A DNA stretch of 19,384 nucleotides from Candidatus Saccharibacteria bacterium UBA4387 (lineage in GTDB: Bacteria; Patescibacteriota; Saccharimonadia; Saccharimonadales; Saccharimonadaceae): assembly GCA_002391075.1 (NCBI GenBank), contig DGRN01000016.1, positions 1-19,384 on the forward strand, in the 5' to 3' direction. Positions within the stretch are counted from its first letter, which is position 1. Each line of letters opens with the position of its first letter. Of this stretch, positions 13,936 through 19,384 are shown in pieces. The position numbers were made by a program, and so were the translations under genes. The notes below the pieces were generated by a model. The model had not been told where the DNA came from. It did no database searches and was given only the letters and a program-made list of their open reading frames with translations.

Positions 13936-14799
13936 ATGAAAAGAATTGCCCTATTTTTCCTGGCGACCCTGGTCGCCATCTGCCTTTGCGCTTGCGGCTC
14001 TCACAAGAGTACGAACGACGCGCTTGACGATGGCCTGCTGAAATTCACGCTGACAAAAAGTGGCTCGGTCATTAGAGAAGTCGAGATCGACGAAGACGGC
14101 TCCGCTATTCTGGCGGAAGACAATGGCAAGATTCTGAAACTGGCAACCGACGGCACGGTTCTCTATGGAGGCTCAGCCACAACCAGCATTCAGGATTGGC
14201 CTGAGAAGCCCGGCGAAATCACAATTCTTGAGAATCCCGCTGGCTACGCTTTCTGCTTTTCCGGCAACGGCGACGCACGCTTTGTATCCCGCATGAAAGA
14301 CGAATTTACAGAAAACGAGCGCGTAGTTCTCTACGACCACAATATGAACTTCATGCGCAGTTTCCCGAACGCAATCGCGTACGGGCGCGGCGAAGTGTTC
14401 GAGGTCGGCGATGGCGAATACGCCGAAATTAACATCGTCTACCGAGACGAAAAGCGGATGCCTCACTATTACAACTACCAGTTGGAGAGCGATGGACACT
14501 CCGCGACCCGCGATTCTCTGCTGGAAAACGGCCAAAGAGCCAGAAGCTACTTCGTTAACGGACACCTGACGACACAGAACTACTACGCGTACAGCGGTCC
14601 GAGAGATGAAGTTCGTATTGACGATAAGCATCTGCTCATTCGTGACGGACGCACCATCAATATATACGACTCGATGGCTGACGCAGACTGCACTACCATT
14701 ACGTTAAAGTACGACGACATGACGGTTGACGATCTGATAAGCGACCTCAGAGCCGCTAACTGGAACTTCGAGAAACTCAACTTCAGCTTCTACTCCTAA
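13936..14799 (+). CDS. hypothetical lipoprotein
   Basis: 287 aa. Residues 1-20 form a lipoprotein signal peptide: MKR, a hydrophobic core, and a lipobox-like LCAC with the acylated Cys at 20. The mature part is acidic and strand-rich with short repeats of the type DGSAILAEDNGKILKLATDG (55-74), reminiscent of beta-propeller blades, but no family is recognised. Start choice is clear: AAAGGAG lies 6 nt before the ATG. It has its own promoter and terminator, so it is monocistronic. About six of its Arg codons are AGA, against mostly CGN in the core genes. Together with the classical promoter and SD this could mean later acquisition, but that is weak evidence. Confidence 0.8.
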   Translation: MKRIALFFLATLVAICLCACGSHKSTNDALDDGLLKFTLTKSGSVIREVEIDEDGSAILAEDNGKILKLATDGTVLYGGSATTSIQDWPEKPGEITILENPAGYAFCFSGNGDARFVSRMKDEFTENERVVLYDHNMNFMRSFPNAIAYGRGEVFEVGDGEYAEINIVYRDEKRMPHYYNYQLESDGHSATRDSLLENGQRARSYFVNGHLTTQNYYAYSGPRDEVRIDDKHLLIRDGRTINIYDSMADADCTTITLKYDDMTVDDLISDLRAANWNFEKLNFSFYS

Positions 14800-14805
14800 T
14801 TTCGC

Positions 14806-14832
14806 GCCCCCGCAAGGGGGCTTTTCTTTTTT
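14806..14832 (+). terminator. intrinsic terminator of the lipoprotein gene
   Basis: GCCCCC (14806-14811) and GGGGGC (14816-14821) around a GCAA loop, followed by a T-rich tail to 14832. It is 7 nt after the stop codon. Confidence 0.92.
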
Positions 14833-14840
14833 AAGAATAT

Positions 14841-14850
14841 ATTATATAAT
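14841..14850 (+). promoter_or_regulatory. -10 region of the first pilin gene
   Basis: TATAAT at 14845-14850, within the palindrome ATTATATAAT also seen at 8176-8185. The -35 position falls in the T-tract of the preceding terminator (weak match). The leader is about 40 nt, with AGGAG near 14880-14884. Confidence 0.55.
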
Positions 14851-14895
14851 CCTAGATAGACATAACCATAATTAAAAATAGGAGTATGGAAAAAC

Positions 14896-15447
14896 ATGGT
14901 TAAAAATACAAACAAAAAAGGCTTCACGATCATCGAGGTCGTGTTGGTGCTTGCGATTGCTGGCCTTATCTTCTTGATGGTCTTCATCGCCCTGCCGGCT
15001 TTGCAGCGTGGCCAGCGCAACACGCAGCGCAAGAATGATCTGAGTCGTTTCGTGACGGCGGCGACGCAGTATCAGGCGAATAATAGTAATAAACTACCTT
15101 TTTCTTCCTCAACAAGCCTTAGTAAGGATTCTCAATTCGTTAAACGCTATATTATCGCAAATGGTGACGAATCGCAATTCCAGGACCCTAACGGCGAGGA
15201 CTACAGGTTCTATACTTCCCTAATGGACCTGACCAAAGATTTAGGAAGTGGCGAAAAGGTAAAGTCAGGAGCTAGTCGTGGAGGCGTCTATTATACTTTC
15301 GAAAACAATAAGAACGATATCTTTGTTTACACAAACGCGAAGTGTAGTGCGGAAGAAGGATATATCGAAAAATCTAGCGGAAAGAATGATTTTGCGCTCG
15401 TAATGATTCTCGAAGGCAACTCGTTCGCCTGTAATGATAATCAATAG
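14896..15447 (+). CDS. type IV pilin-like protein, copy 1
   Basis: 183 aa. A short basic leader ends KKG, and prepilin peptidase would cut between Gly9 and Phe10; Glu at mature position 5 is present. The hydrophobic helix begins FTIIEVVLVLAIAGLIF and is followed by an amphipathic continuation (ALQRGQRNTQRKNDLSRF). The centre (about 65-140) is unlike the other copies. The tail is conserved: AKC, then EEGYIEKSSGKNDFALVM, and a final CNDNQ; the two Cys probably form the C-terminal disulfide loop. Such pilins are assembled into surface fibres used for attachment or motility; in Saccharibacteria pili are linked to host contact (established for the group, not shown here). GGAG lies 11 nt before the ATG. 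A tiny ATG ORF (5 codons) overlaps the leader. Confidence 0.9.
   Translation: MVKNTNKKGFTIIEVVLVLAIAGLIFLMVFIALPALQRGQRNTQRKNDLSRFVTAATQYQANNSNKLPFSSSTSLSKDSQFVKRYIIANGDESQFQDPNGEDYRFYTSLMDLTKDLGSGEKVKSGASRGGVYYTFENNKNDIFVYTNAKCSAEEGYIEKSSGKNDFALVMILEGNSFACNDNQ
14962..15043 (+). repeat. 82-bp perfect direct repeat, copy in pilin 1
   Basis: Identical base for base to 15856-15937 in pilin 2, including all synonymous sites. The third copy in pilin 3 (minus strand) differs at several silent positions over the same codons. It encodes the pilin helix from GLIFLMVF to RKNDL. Confidence 0.9.
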
Positions 15448-15454
15448 ATTGGAC

Positions 15455-15670
15455 AAAAAAACACCCCGCCTGGGGTGTTTTTTTGAAGGGTAGGTTTAGC
15501 CGCGATGGCCGGTTCTAAGATGGCCGGATTTTTATACCTTATTTTGCGATTCTTTGCAATCCAGCAGTAGCTTGGCAGCCTTTTGTGCATAAAAATATGC
15601 CAAGTTAGCAACGCTCGTTCTTTAAAACTCGCAGTTCCGAGCGCGGCTAACCGGGCACATTTGTATTCTG
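15455..15670 (-). ncRNA. candidate structured small RNA between pilin genes
   Basis: The 343-bp gap between pilins 1 and 2 has no convincing gene. On the minus strand a promoter (TTGACA-17-GATAAT, 15705-15677) points at a sequence ending in the bidirectional terminator at 15461-15478, giving a transcript of about 215 nt. A long-range stem joins CGCGGCTAACC (15642-15652) with GGTTTAGCCGCG (15493-15504), 11 bp with one bulge. Competing with it, 15604-15617 pairs locally with 15638-15651 (two 6-bp helices around a 2x2 loop). CTTGGCA/TGCCAAG (15571-15577/15598-15604) gives a further stem, and GATGGCCGG occurs twice (15504-15512, 15519-15527). tRNA, tmRNA, RNase P and SRP hallmarks are absent. A small palindromic or MITE-like element is the main alternative. 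Confidence 0.5.
15461..15485. terminator. bidirectional terminator after pilin 1
   Basis: ACACCCC (15461-15467), loop GCCT, GGGGTGT (15472-15478), with an A-run before and a T-run after. It would end pilin 1 on the plus strand and the candidate RNA on the minus strand. It is nearly identical to the terminator after pilin 2. Confidence 0.88.
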
Positions 15671-15676
15671 CTTATT

Positions 15677-15705
15677 ATTATCCATGACGCTTATGCCGAT
15701 GTCAA
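15677..15705 (-). promoter_or_regulatory. promoter of the candidate small RNA
   Basis: Minus strand: perfect TTGACA (15705-15700), a 17-bp spacer and GATAAT (15682-15677). No protein start with SD follows; the only ATG nearby (minus, overlapping the -10) opens 12 codons. It is divergent from the pilin 2 promoter, 15 bp away. Confidence 0.65.
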
Positions 15706-15720
15706 CCGTCTGGCGCGTTT

Positions 15721-15749
15721 TTGATTTCGTGCTACCGTTTTGCTAAAAT
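15721..15749 (+). promoter_or_regulatory. promoter of pilin 2
   Basis: TTGATT (15721-15726), a 17-bp spacer and TAAAAT (15744-15749). The leader is about 34 nt, with TAGGA (15778-15782) 7 nt before the ATG. Confidence 0.8.
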
Positions 15750-15789
15750 CTAAATAGAAAGAATAACATAAGTGCAATAGGAATATATA

Positions 15790-16407
15790 ATGGCTAGGAA
15801 CAAAGAACAGAGAGGTTTTACTATTATCGAGGTCGTGTTGGTACTTGCGATTGCGGGCCTTATCTTCTTGATGGTCTTCATCGCCCTGCCGGCTTTGCAG
15901 CGTGGCCAGCGCAACACGCAGCGCAAGAATGATCTGAATCGTTTCGTGACGGCCGTGTCGCAATACCAGGCGAATAATAGAAATCGCTTGCCATTTGCTA
16001 AAAGTGCGCTGTCCGATGACGAGCTTGAATCGTCGGGCATGACTGCGGATAATTCTGCATTCATAAAACGCTACATAATAGCGGGCGGCGACACCAGTCA
16101 ATTCGAAGACCCGGACGGTCGCCCATATCGTTTTTATGTAAATTGGCGCGGCAACGGTATAAGTGGCGCGGATAAGACTACTGGAACCGCCGCATGCAAG
16201 GATGCGACCGGTTGCGAATTTGACGCGTATGGCTCTAAAGATGGTTTCGGGAGCGACAGCGACAAGGAAAAGAGAAATATCTACACATATATAAATGCGA
16301 AATGCGCAGAACAAGAAGGGTATATAAAATACTCGCCTGGGCAGAACGATTTTGCTCTAGTAATGTTCCTGGAAGGTAACTCTATTACCTGCGCAGACAA
16401 CCAATAA
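15790..16407 (+). CDS. type IV pilin-like protein, copy 2
   Basis: 205 aa, the longest of the three. The leader is MARNKEQRG, with cleavage before Phe10. The hydrophobic helix is identical in sequence to copy 1. The central domain (about 65-160) is distinct and contains an extra Cys pair in GTAACKDATGCEFD. The tail follows the shared pattern AKC, QEGYIKYSPGQNDFALVMF, TCADNQ. It has its own promoter and a terminator shared with the convergent copy 3. The first codons use different synonymous bases from copies 1 and 3, whereas the next 82 bp are identical to copy 1, pointing to recombination between copies. Confidence 0.9.
   Translation: MARNKEQRGFTIIEVVLVLAIAGLIFLMVFIALPALQRGQRNTQRKNDLNRFVTAVSQYQANNRNRLPFAKSALSDDELESSGMTADNSAFIKRYIIAGGDTSQFEDPDGRPYRFYVNWRGNGISGADKTTGTAACKDATGCEFDAYGSKDGFGSDSDKEKRNIYTYINAKCAEQEGYIKYSPGQNDFALVMFLEGNSITCADNQ
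15847..15878 (+). repeat. 32-bp perfect inverted repeat shared by pilins 2 and 3
   Basis: Occurs in reverse complement at 16944-16975. It is the longest uninterrupted match between pilin 2 and pilin 3, inside the N-terminal helix coding region, and lies within about 130 bp of high similarity. Confidence 0.88.
15856..15937 (+). repeat. 82-bp perfect direct repeat, copy in pilin 2
   Basis: Second copy of the segment at 14962-15043. Recombination between the two would delete the centre of pilin 1, the candidate RNA and the start of pilin 2, fusing the two genes in frame. Confidence 0.9.
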
Positions 16408-16416
16408 AGCGCGACA

Positions 16417-16445
16417 AAAAACACCCCGCCTGGGGTGCTTTTTTG
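16417..16445. terminator. bidirectional terminator between convergent pilins 2 and 3
   Basis: CACCCC (16422-16427), loop GCCT, GGGGTG (16432-16437), with A-run and T-run on either side. It serves both converging genes. Pilin 3 stops at 16457, only 50 bp from the stop of pilin 2. Confidence 0.88.
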
Positions 16446-16456
16446 ATGTATCAATC

Positions 16457-17032
16457 CTATTGATTGTCGGCGCAAGCGATTGAATTGCCCTCGAGAACTA
16501 GGACGAGCGCGAAGTCATTCTTGCCACTGGATTTCTCTATGAAACCCTCTTCGTCACTACATTTGGCCTTTACGTAGACATAAATATCGCTTCCGGCGCC
16601 GCCAGAAAAGCTTGGGCCCTCACCAAAGTTATAATGGCGTTCTCCATTCCAGGCGGCTCTCAGCTTATCTGTCTTGCTATCGCTTGGCGCCAACTTGTTA
16701 CCAAGATAAAACCTATAGTCTTCGCCGTCAGGATCTTGAAATTGCGAATCGTCTCCGCTCGCAATAATGTAGCGCTCTATAAACTGCGAACCGTCGCCCT
16801 TTTCTAAATAAAACCCTTTAGAATCAAACGGTAACTTCCCGCTATTATTCGCTTGATATTGAGTAACTGCCGTCACGAAACGGCTCAGGTCATTCTTGCG
16901 CTGGGTGTTGCGCTGACCGCGCTGCAGGGCTGGCAGTGCGATAAAGACCATCAAGAAGATAAGGCCCGCAATCGCTAGAACTAGCACAACCTCGATGATC
17001 GTGAAGCCTTTTTTGTTTCTGCTTTTGGACAT
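16457..17032 (-). CDS. type IV pilin-like protein, copy 3 (opposite strand)
   Basis: 191 aa. The leader is MSKSRNKKG, with cleavage before Phe10 and Glu at mature position 5. The helix is the same as in copies 1 and 2 at protein level, but the codons differ at many silent sites. Its centre (about 65-150) is Gly/Ser-rich and unlike the others. The tail is AKC, DEEGFIEKSSGKNDFALV and ACADNQ. AGGAG is 5 nt before the ATG. It lies on the opposite strand, convergent with copy 2, and starts just beyond the rpoC terminator. Confidence 0.9.
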   Translation of the reverse strand: MSKSRNKKGFTIIEVVLVLAIAGLIFLMVFIALPALQRGQRNTQRKNDLSRFVTAVTQYQANNSGKLPFDSKGFYLEKGDGSQFIERYIIASGDDSQFQDPDGEDYRFYLGNKLAPSDSKTDKLRAAWNGERHYNFGEGPSFSGGAGSDIYVYVKAKCSDEEGFIEKSSGKNDFALVLVLEGNSIACADNQ

Positions 17033-17058
17033 TTTTGCTCCTATGTTAATCTGCGTAA

Positions 17059-17067
17059 ATTATAGCA
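17059..17067 (-). promoter_or_regulatory. extended -10 promoter of pilin 3
   Basis: Minus strand TGcTATAAT (17067-17059), with no clear -35. It begins 6 bp past the rpoC terminator. The leader is about 20 nt and includes AACATAGGAG, which resembles the leaders of pilins 1 and 2. Confidence 0.65.
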
Positions 17068-17072
17068 CAAGC

Positions 17073-17099
17073 AAAAATCCCCCTGTGGCGGGGGATTTT
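17073..17099 (-). terminator. intrinsic terminator of rpoC
   Basis: GGGGGATTTT (17090-17099) pairs with AAAATCCCCC (17074-17083) around a 6-nt loop, followed on the minus strand by a T-run and TTGCTTG. It starts 8 nt after the rpoC stop. Confidence 0.9.
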
Positions 17100-17106
17100 C
17101 GTGCGT

Positions 17107-19384
17107 TTAGGCTTCGACGCTGGAAACTTCTGCTTCGGCTTCTGCCTCGGCCTCGGTTTCGGCGTTTTCGAAGGCCTCGAGCGACATGGCGCCAGTACCT
17201 ACTGGAATCTTGCGGCCGATAATGACGTTCTCCTTCAAACCACGGAGGTGGTCAACACGGCCAGAGATTGCACTGGAGATAAGGACGCGAGTCGTATCCT
17301 GGAAGGATGCCGCCGACAAGAACGAATCGGAGTAGATAGACACCTTAGAAATACCGAGCAAGAGCTGCGTGTATTCTGCTGGAGTCTTACCTTCCGCCTC
17401 GGCGCGCTTGTTAGCTTCCGTGACGGCCGCCTTGCTGACGATGTCGCCAGTGACAAACTCGGTGTCGCCAGCTTCCTCAATCATGACGCGAGAGAACATC
17501 TGGCGAATGATGATTTCGAGGTGCTTTGCGGAAATTTCGTGACCTTGAGCAGCGTAGATGGCGAGAATATCGTTCAAGATATAGCGCTCGGTCTCTTCGA
17601 TGCCCTTATACTTCATGAGGTCTTGCAAGTTCAAAGAACCCTCAGAGAGGCGATCGCCCGGCTGGACGCGGTCACCGTCGTGGACGGAAAGCGCATAGTC
17701 CATTGGTACGGAGAACTTGAGCGGCGCACCAACGTTCGCAACGAGTACGATTTCGTCGGTCGTCAATTCTGCAACGCCATCGAATGGAGCGACAATCGGA
17801 TCTGCACCCTTGGCGTTACTGGCAATAACTGCACCAACCTTGACGCTTGCGCCGTCTTTGACCTTAGCCTTGCGACCATCGAGCTTGAAATGCTCGGTGC
17901 GGCCAGCATCTGGCGTAACCTGGACGACGTTGAAGCGACCCTCTTCCCAAGTCGAGACAACACCTGCGATGGTCGAGATGAATGCCTGACCCTTTGGATT
18001 GCGAGCCTCGAGAAGCTCCTCGACGCGCGGAAGACCGCGAGAGATAGCACCGGAACCGGCCTGACCAGAGGAGTGCTTCGTATCGAGCGTAAGCTGCGTA
18101 CCTGGTTCACCGACGGATTGAGCAGCAATAACGCCAACTGGTTCGTGGTAAGCGACTGGCTTGCGGGTTGACATGTCGATACCGTAAGCTTTGCGCGGAA
18201 CGCCGTCGTTGCACTCGGTCGTGAGGACGCTCTGAATCTTGATGCCATCGATGTCTTCGTCAGCGGCGATCTGAGCGGCCATTTCCGGCGTGATGAGCTG
18301 GTCGACCTGCAAGCCGTATTTCTCAACAGGCTCAGCGGCGTAGCGACCCATGATGCGAGCCGCGAAATCGATGCCGGTATATTCGGATTCTTCCTTGGAG
18401 ATGCGGAAACCTGGATCTGGAGCCTCGGTTTCGACCGTGAAGACATCCTGAGACACATCGACGAGACGGCGAGTGAGATAACCGGAGTCGGCAGTACGAA
18501 GAGCCGTAGACACCTGGCCCTGGCGTGCACCGCGGGTGGCGATGAAGGATTCGAGCGTGTTCAAACCTTTCTTAAAGCTGGACTTGATTGGAAGGTCAAT
18601 CTCGCGGTTAAAGACGTCCACCTGGACACCAATCGAAGCGGAAGCGAGCTTAATGTTACCTGCCGAACCACGAGCACCAGAGTTGGTCATGATGGAAATG
18701 TTCGTATCGAGCTTAGAGAGGTTATCCTTGACCATTGCGCCGACCTTATCGTCAACATCGCGCCATGCAGCAACCGTGAGGCGGTAGCGCTCGTCCTCGG
18801 TAATGAGACCTTCGTCGAAGCTTTGGGCAATTTGCGCAGCACGGCCTTCGCCTTCAGCGATGATAGATTCAACCTCTGGATAGTCTGGGTAGTCATCCTT
18901 GGAGGTGGAGACACCGGCGATAGTTTCGTACTTGAAGGAGAGATCCTTGATTGCGTCGGCGGTCTTGACGGCCATTTCTGGGCCGAATTGATTCAAGATG
19001 TTCGCCATGACCTGCTTGAGATGCTTGCTGTTCTGAACTTCGTTATCGTATGGATATTCAGCTGGCAAAATCTCGTTGAAGAAGACGCGGCCAAGCGTGG
19101 TATCGCGCTTTTGCGACTTGGTGTGGACGCGGATTGGCGACTGGAGCTGAATGAGACCCATGTCGTAAGCCAACTCGGCTTCGTAAACGCTAGTGAAGGC
19201 TTTGCGTTCACCCTGTGCGGATGGTTTTTCGTAAGTTAGATAATAACTACCCAAAACGACGTCCTGCGTAATCGAAAGAACTGGAGCACCGTCAGATGGC
19301 TTCAAGAGGTTGCGGCCAGCAGCCATGAGTTCGGCGGCTTCGCGCTGAGCCTCTTTCGAGAGCGGAAGGTGGACAGCCATCTGG
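17107..19384 (-). CDS. rpoC: DNA-directed RNA polymerase subunit beta', C-terminal part (5' end outside the window)
   Basis: About 758 residues are visible, starting at QMAVHLPLS, immediately after where the catalytic NADFDGD should lie; the true start is beyond 19384. Residues below are counted from that Met. Recognisable parts: SITQDVVLGSYYLT (36-49), NSGARGSAGNIK (233-244), the bridge helix STALRTADSGYLTRRLVD (291-308), the trigger loop GVIAAQSVGEPGTQLT (416-431) and GLPRVEELLEARNPKG (449-464). No SI3 insert interrupts the trigger loop. Two normally near-invariant stretches are altered: the F-loop QLAGMRGLM is replaced by LASASIGVQ, and trigger-loop LTMRTFH is LTLDTKH. The C-terminus ends in an acidic Ala/Glu repeat. 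A strong terminator follows. rpoB is expected upstream. Confidence 0.97.
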   Translation of the reverse strand, partial: QMAVHLPLSKEAQREAAELMAAGRNLLKPSDGAPVLSITQDVVLGSYYLTYEKPSAQGERKAFTSVYEAELAYDMGLIQLQSPIRVHTKSQKRDTTLGRVFFNEILPAEYPYDNEVQNSKHLKQVMANILNQFGPEMAVKTADAIKDLSFKYETIAGVSTSKDDYPDYPEVESIIAEGEGRAAQIAQSFDEGLITEDERYRLTVAAWRDVDDKVGAMVKDNLSKLDTNISIMTNSGARGSAGNIKLASASIGVQVDVFNREIDLPIKSSFKKGLNTLESFIATRGARQGQVSTALRTADSGYLTRRLVDVSQDVFTVETEAPDPGFRISKEESEYTGIDFAARIMGRYAAEPVEKYGLQVDQLITPEMAAQIAADEDIDGIKIQSVLTTECNDGVPRKAYGIDMSTRKPVAYHEPVGVIAAQSVGEPGTQLTLDTKHSSGQAGSGAISRGLPRVEELLEARNPKGQAFISTIAGVVSTWEEGRFNVVQVTPDAGRTEHFKLDGRKAKVKDGASVKVGAVIASNAKGADPIVAPFDGVAELTTDEIVLVANVGAPLKFSVPMDYALSVHDGDRVQPGDRLSEGSLNLQDLMKYKGIEETERYILNDILAIYAAQGHEISAKHLEIIIRQMFSRVMIEEAGDTEFVTGDIVSKAAVTEANKRAEAEGKTPAEYTQLLLGISKVSIYSDSFLSAASFQDTTRVLISSAISGRVDHLRGLKENVIIGRKIPVGTGAMSLEAFENAETEAEAEAEAEVSSVEA

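Noticed and set aside
14841..14846. Minus-strand promoter within the palindromic -10 before pilin 1
   Set aside because: It would give only antisense RNA to the lipoprotein gene; no -35 or conserved product to support it.
15441..15590. 49-codon minus-strand ORF (MHKRLPSYCWIAK...) across the candidate RNA region
   Set aside because: No SD, it begins within a hairpin and runs through the whole terminator stem and T-run; the reading frame is probably accidental.
15604..15651. Integron attC-like site (GTTAGC ... GCTAAC)
   Set aside because: The order of the core boxes is the reverse of attC (which starts RYYYAAC and ends GTTRRRY), and no integrase or cassette array is present.
15455..15705. tmRNA, 6S RNA, SRP RNA or RNase P RNA
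   Set aside because: No T-loop GTTCRA, no 3' CCA-like end, no SRP tetraloop motif and no RNase P core; length alone would fit 6S, but no clear long rod with central bubble could be drawn.
17101..18171. Long plus-strand ORF of 356 codons opposite rpoC
   Set aside because: Antisense shadow of a highly conserved gene with regular codon bias; no start signals.
1..19384. UGA recoding (Gracilibacteria/Absconditabacteria type)
   Set aside because: TGA ends several genes cleanly at operon junctions (e.g. 125-127, 10720-10722, 11520-11522), and no conserved protein needs read-through.
1..19384. CRISPR array, tRNA genes, insertion sequence with transposase
   Set aside because: No regularly spaced repeats, no cloverleaf in the short intergenic gaps, no transposase-like ORF.

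Overview
The window looks like chromosomal DNA of a Patescibacteria/CPR bacterium, most likely a Saccharibacteria (TM7) lineage. This is inferred from the type IV pilin N-termini, the compact proteins, the tightly overlapping genes and the many operon-heading genes that lack a Shine-Dalgarno (SD). TGA is used as an ordinary stop codon, which argues against the UGA-recoding CPR groups. Coding density is very high and most genes lie on the minus strand.

Layout. (1) 1-814, minus: the N-terminus of a peptidase S66 (LD-carboxypeptidase) gene cut by the window edge, preceded by a single-pass membrane protein. (2) 874-1056, plus: a self-contained unit with promoter, SD, 24-codon ORF and intrinsic terminator. 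(3) 4441-1071, minus: operon recG, a histidine-rich putative zinc-phospholipase-like protein, and rsmD. (4) 6899-4469, minus: CIRCE-controlled hrcA-grpE-trmD plus a small two-helix membrane protein. (5) 8185-6900, minus: a membrane protein with an N/Q/P-rich tail, divergent from an adenylate-kinase-like gene (8189-8818, plus) across a symmetric -10 box. (6) 10684-8887, minus: lepA. (7) 13818-10720, minus: a cysteine-desulfurase-like PLP enzyme, a membrane-anchored DsbA-like protein with a CVVC motif, and a UppP-like membrane protein lacking its catalytic residues, all overlapping. (8) 13833-14832, plus: a lipoprotein gene with a consensus promoter, a structured 5' UTR and a terminator. (9) 14845-17067: three type IV pilin-like genes (two plus, one minus) with near-identical 5' ends, hypervariable centres and conserved C-terminal tails; a candidate structured RNA lies between the first two. 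(10) 17073-19384, minus: the 3' part of rpoC with its terminator.

How it works together. The core genes serve transcription (rpoC), translation quality and tRNA/rRNA methylation (lepA, trmD, rsmD), heat-shock control (hrcA, grpE) and replication-fork repair (recG). The accessory genes are nearly all surface-facing: pilins, a lipoprotein, a Dsb-like protein and Cys-containing membrane-anchored ectodomains. Two expression styles coexist. Five minus-strand operon heads (814, 4429, 6854, 8168, 10668) have a -10 box 6-7 nt before the ATG and no SD, so they are probably leaderless. The pilins, the lipoprotein, the PLP enzyme and the 24-codon ORF have leaders with an SD.

The items most worth a second look are the candidate RNA beside the pilins (15455-15705), the mosaic and partly inverted pilin cassettes, the divergent F-loop and trigger loop of RpoC, the solitary 24-codon gene, and the catalytically degenerate UppP homologue in a redox/sulfur operon.
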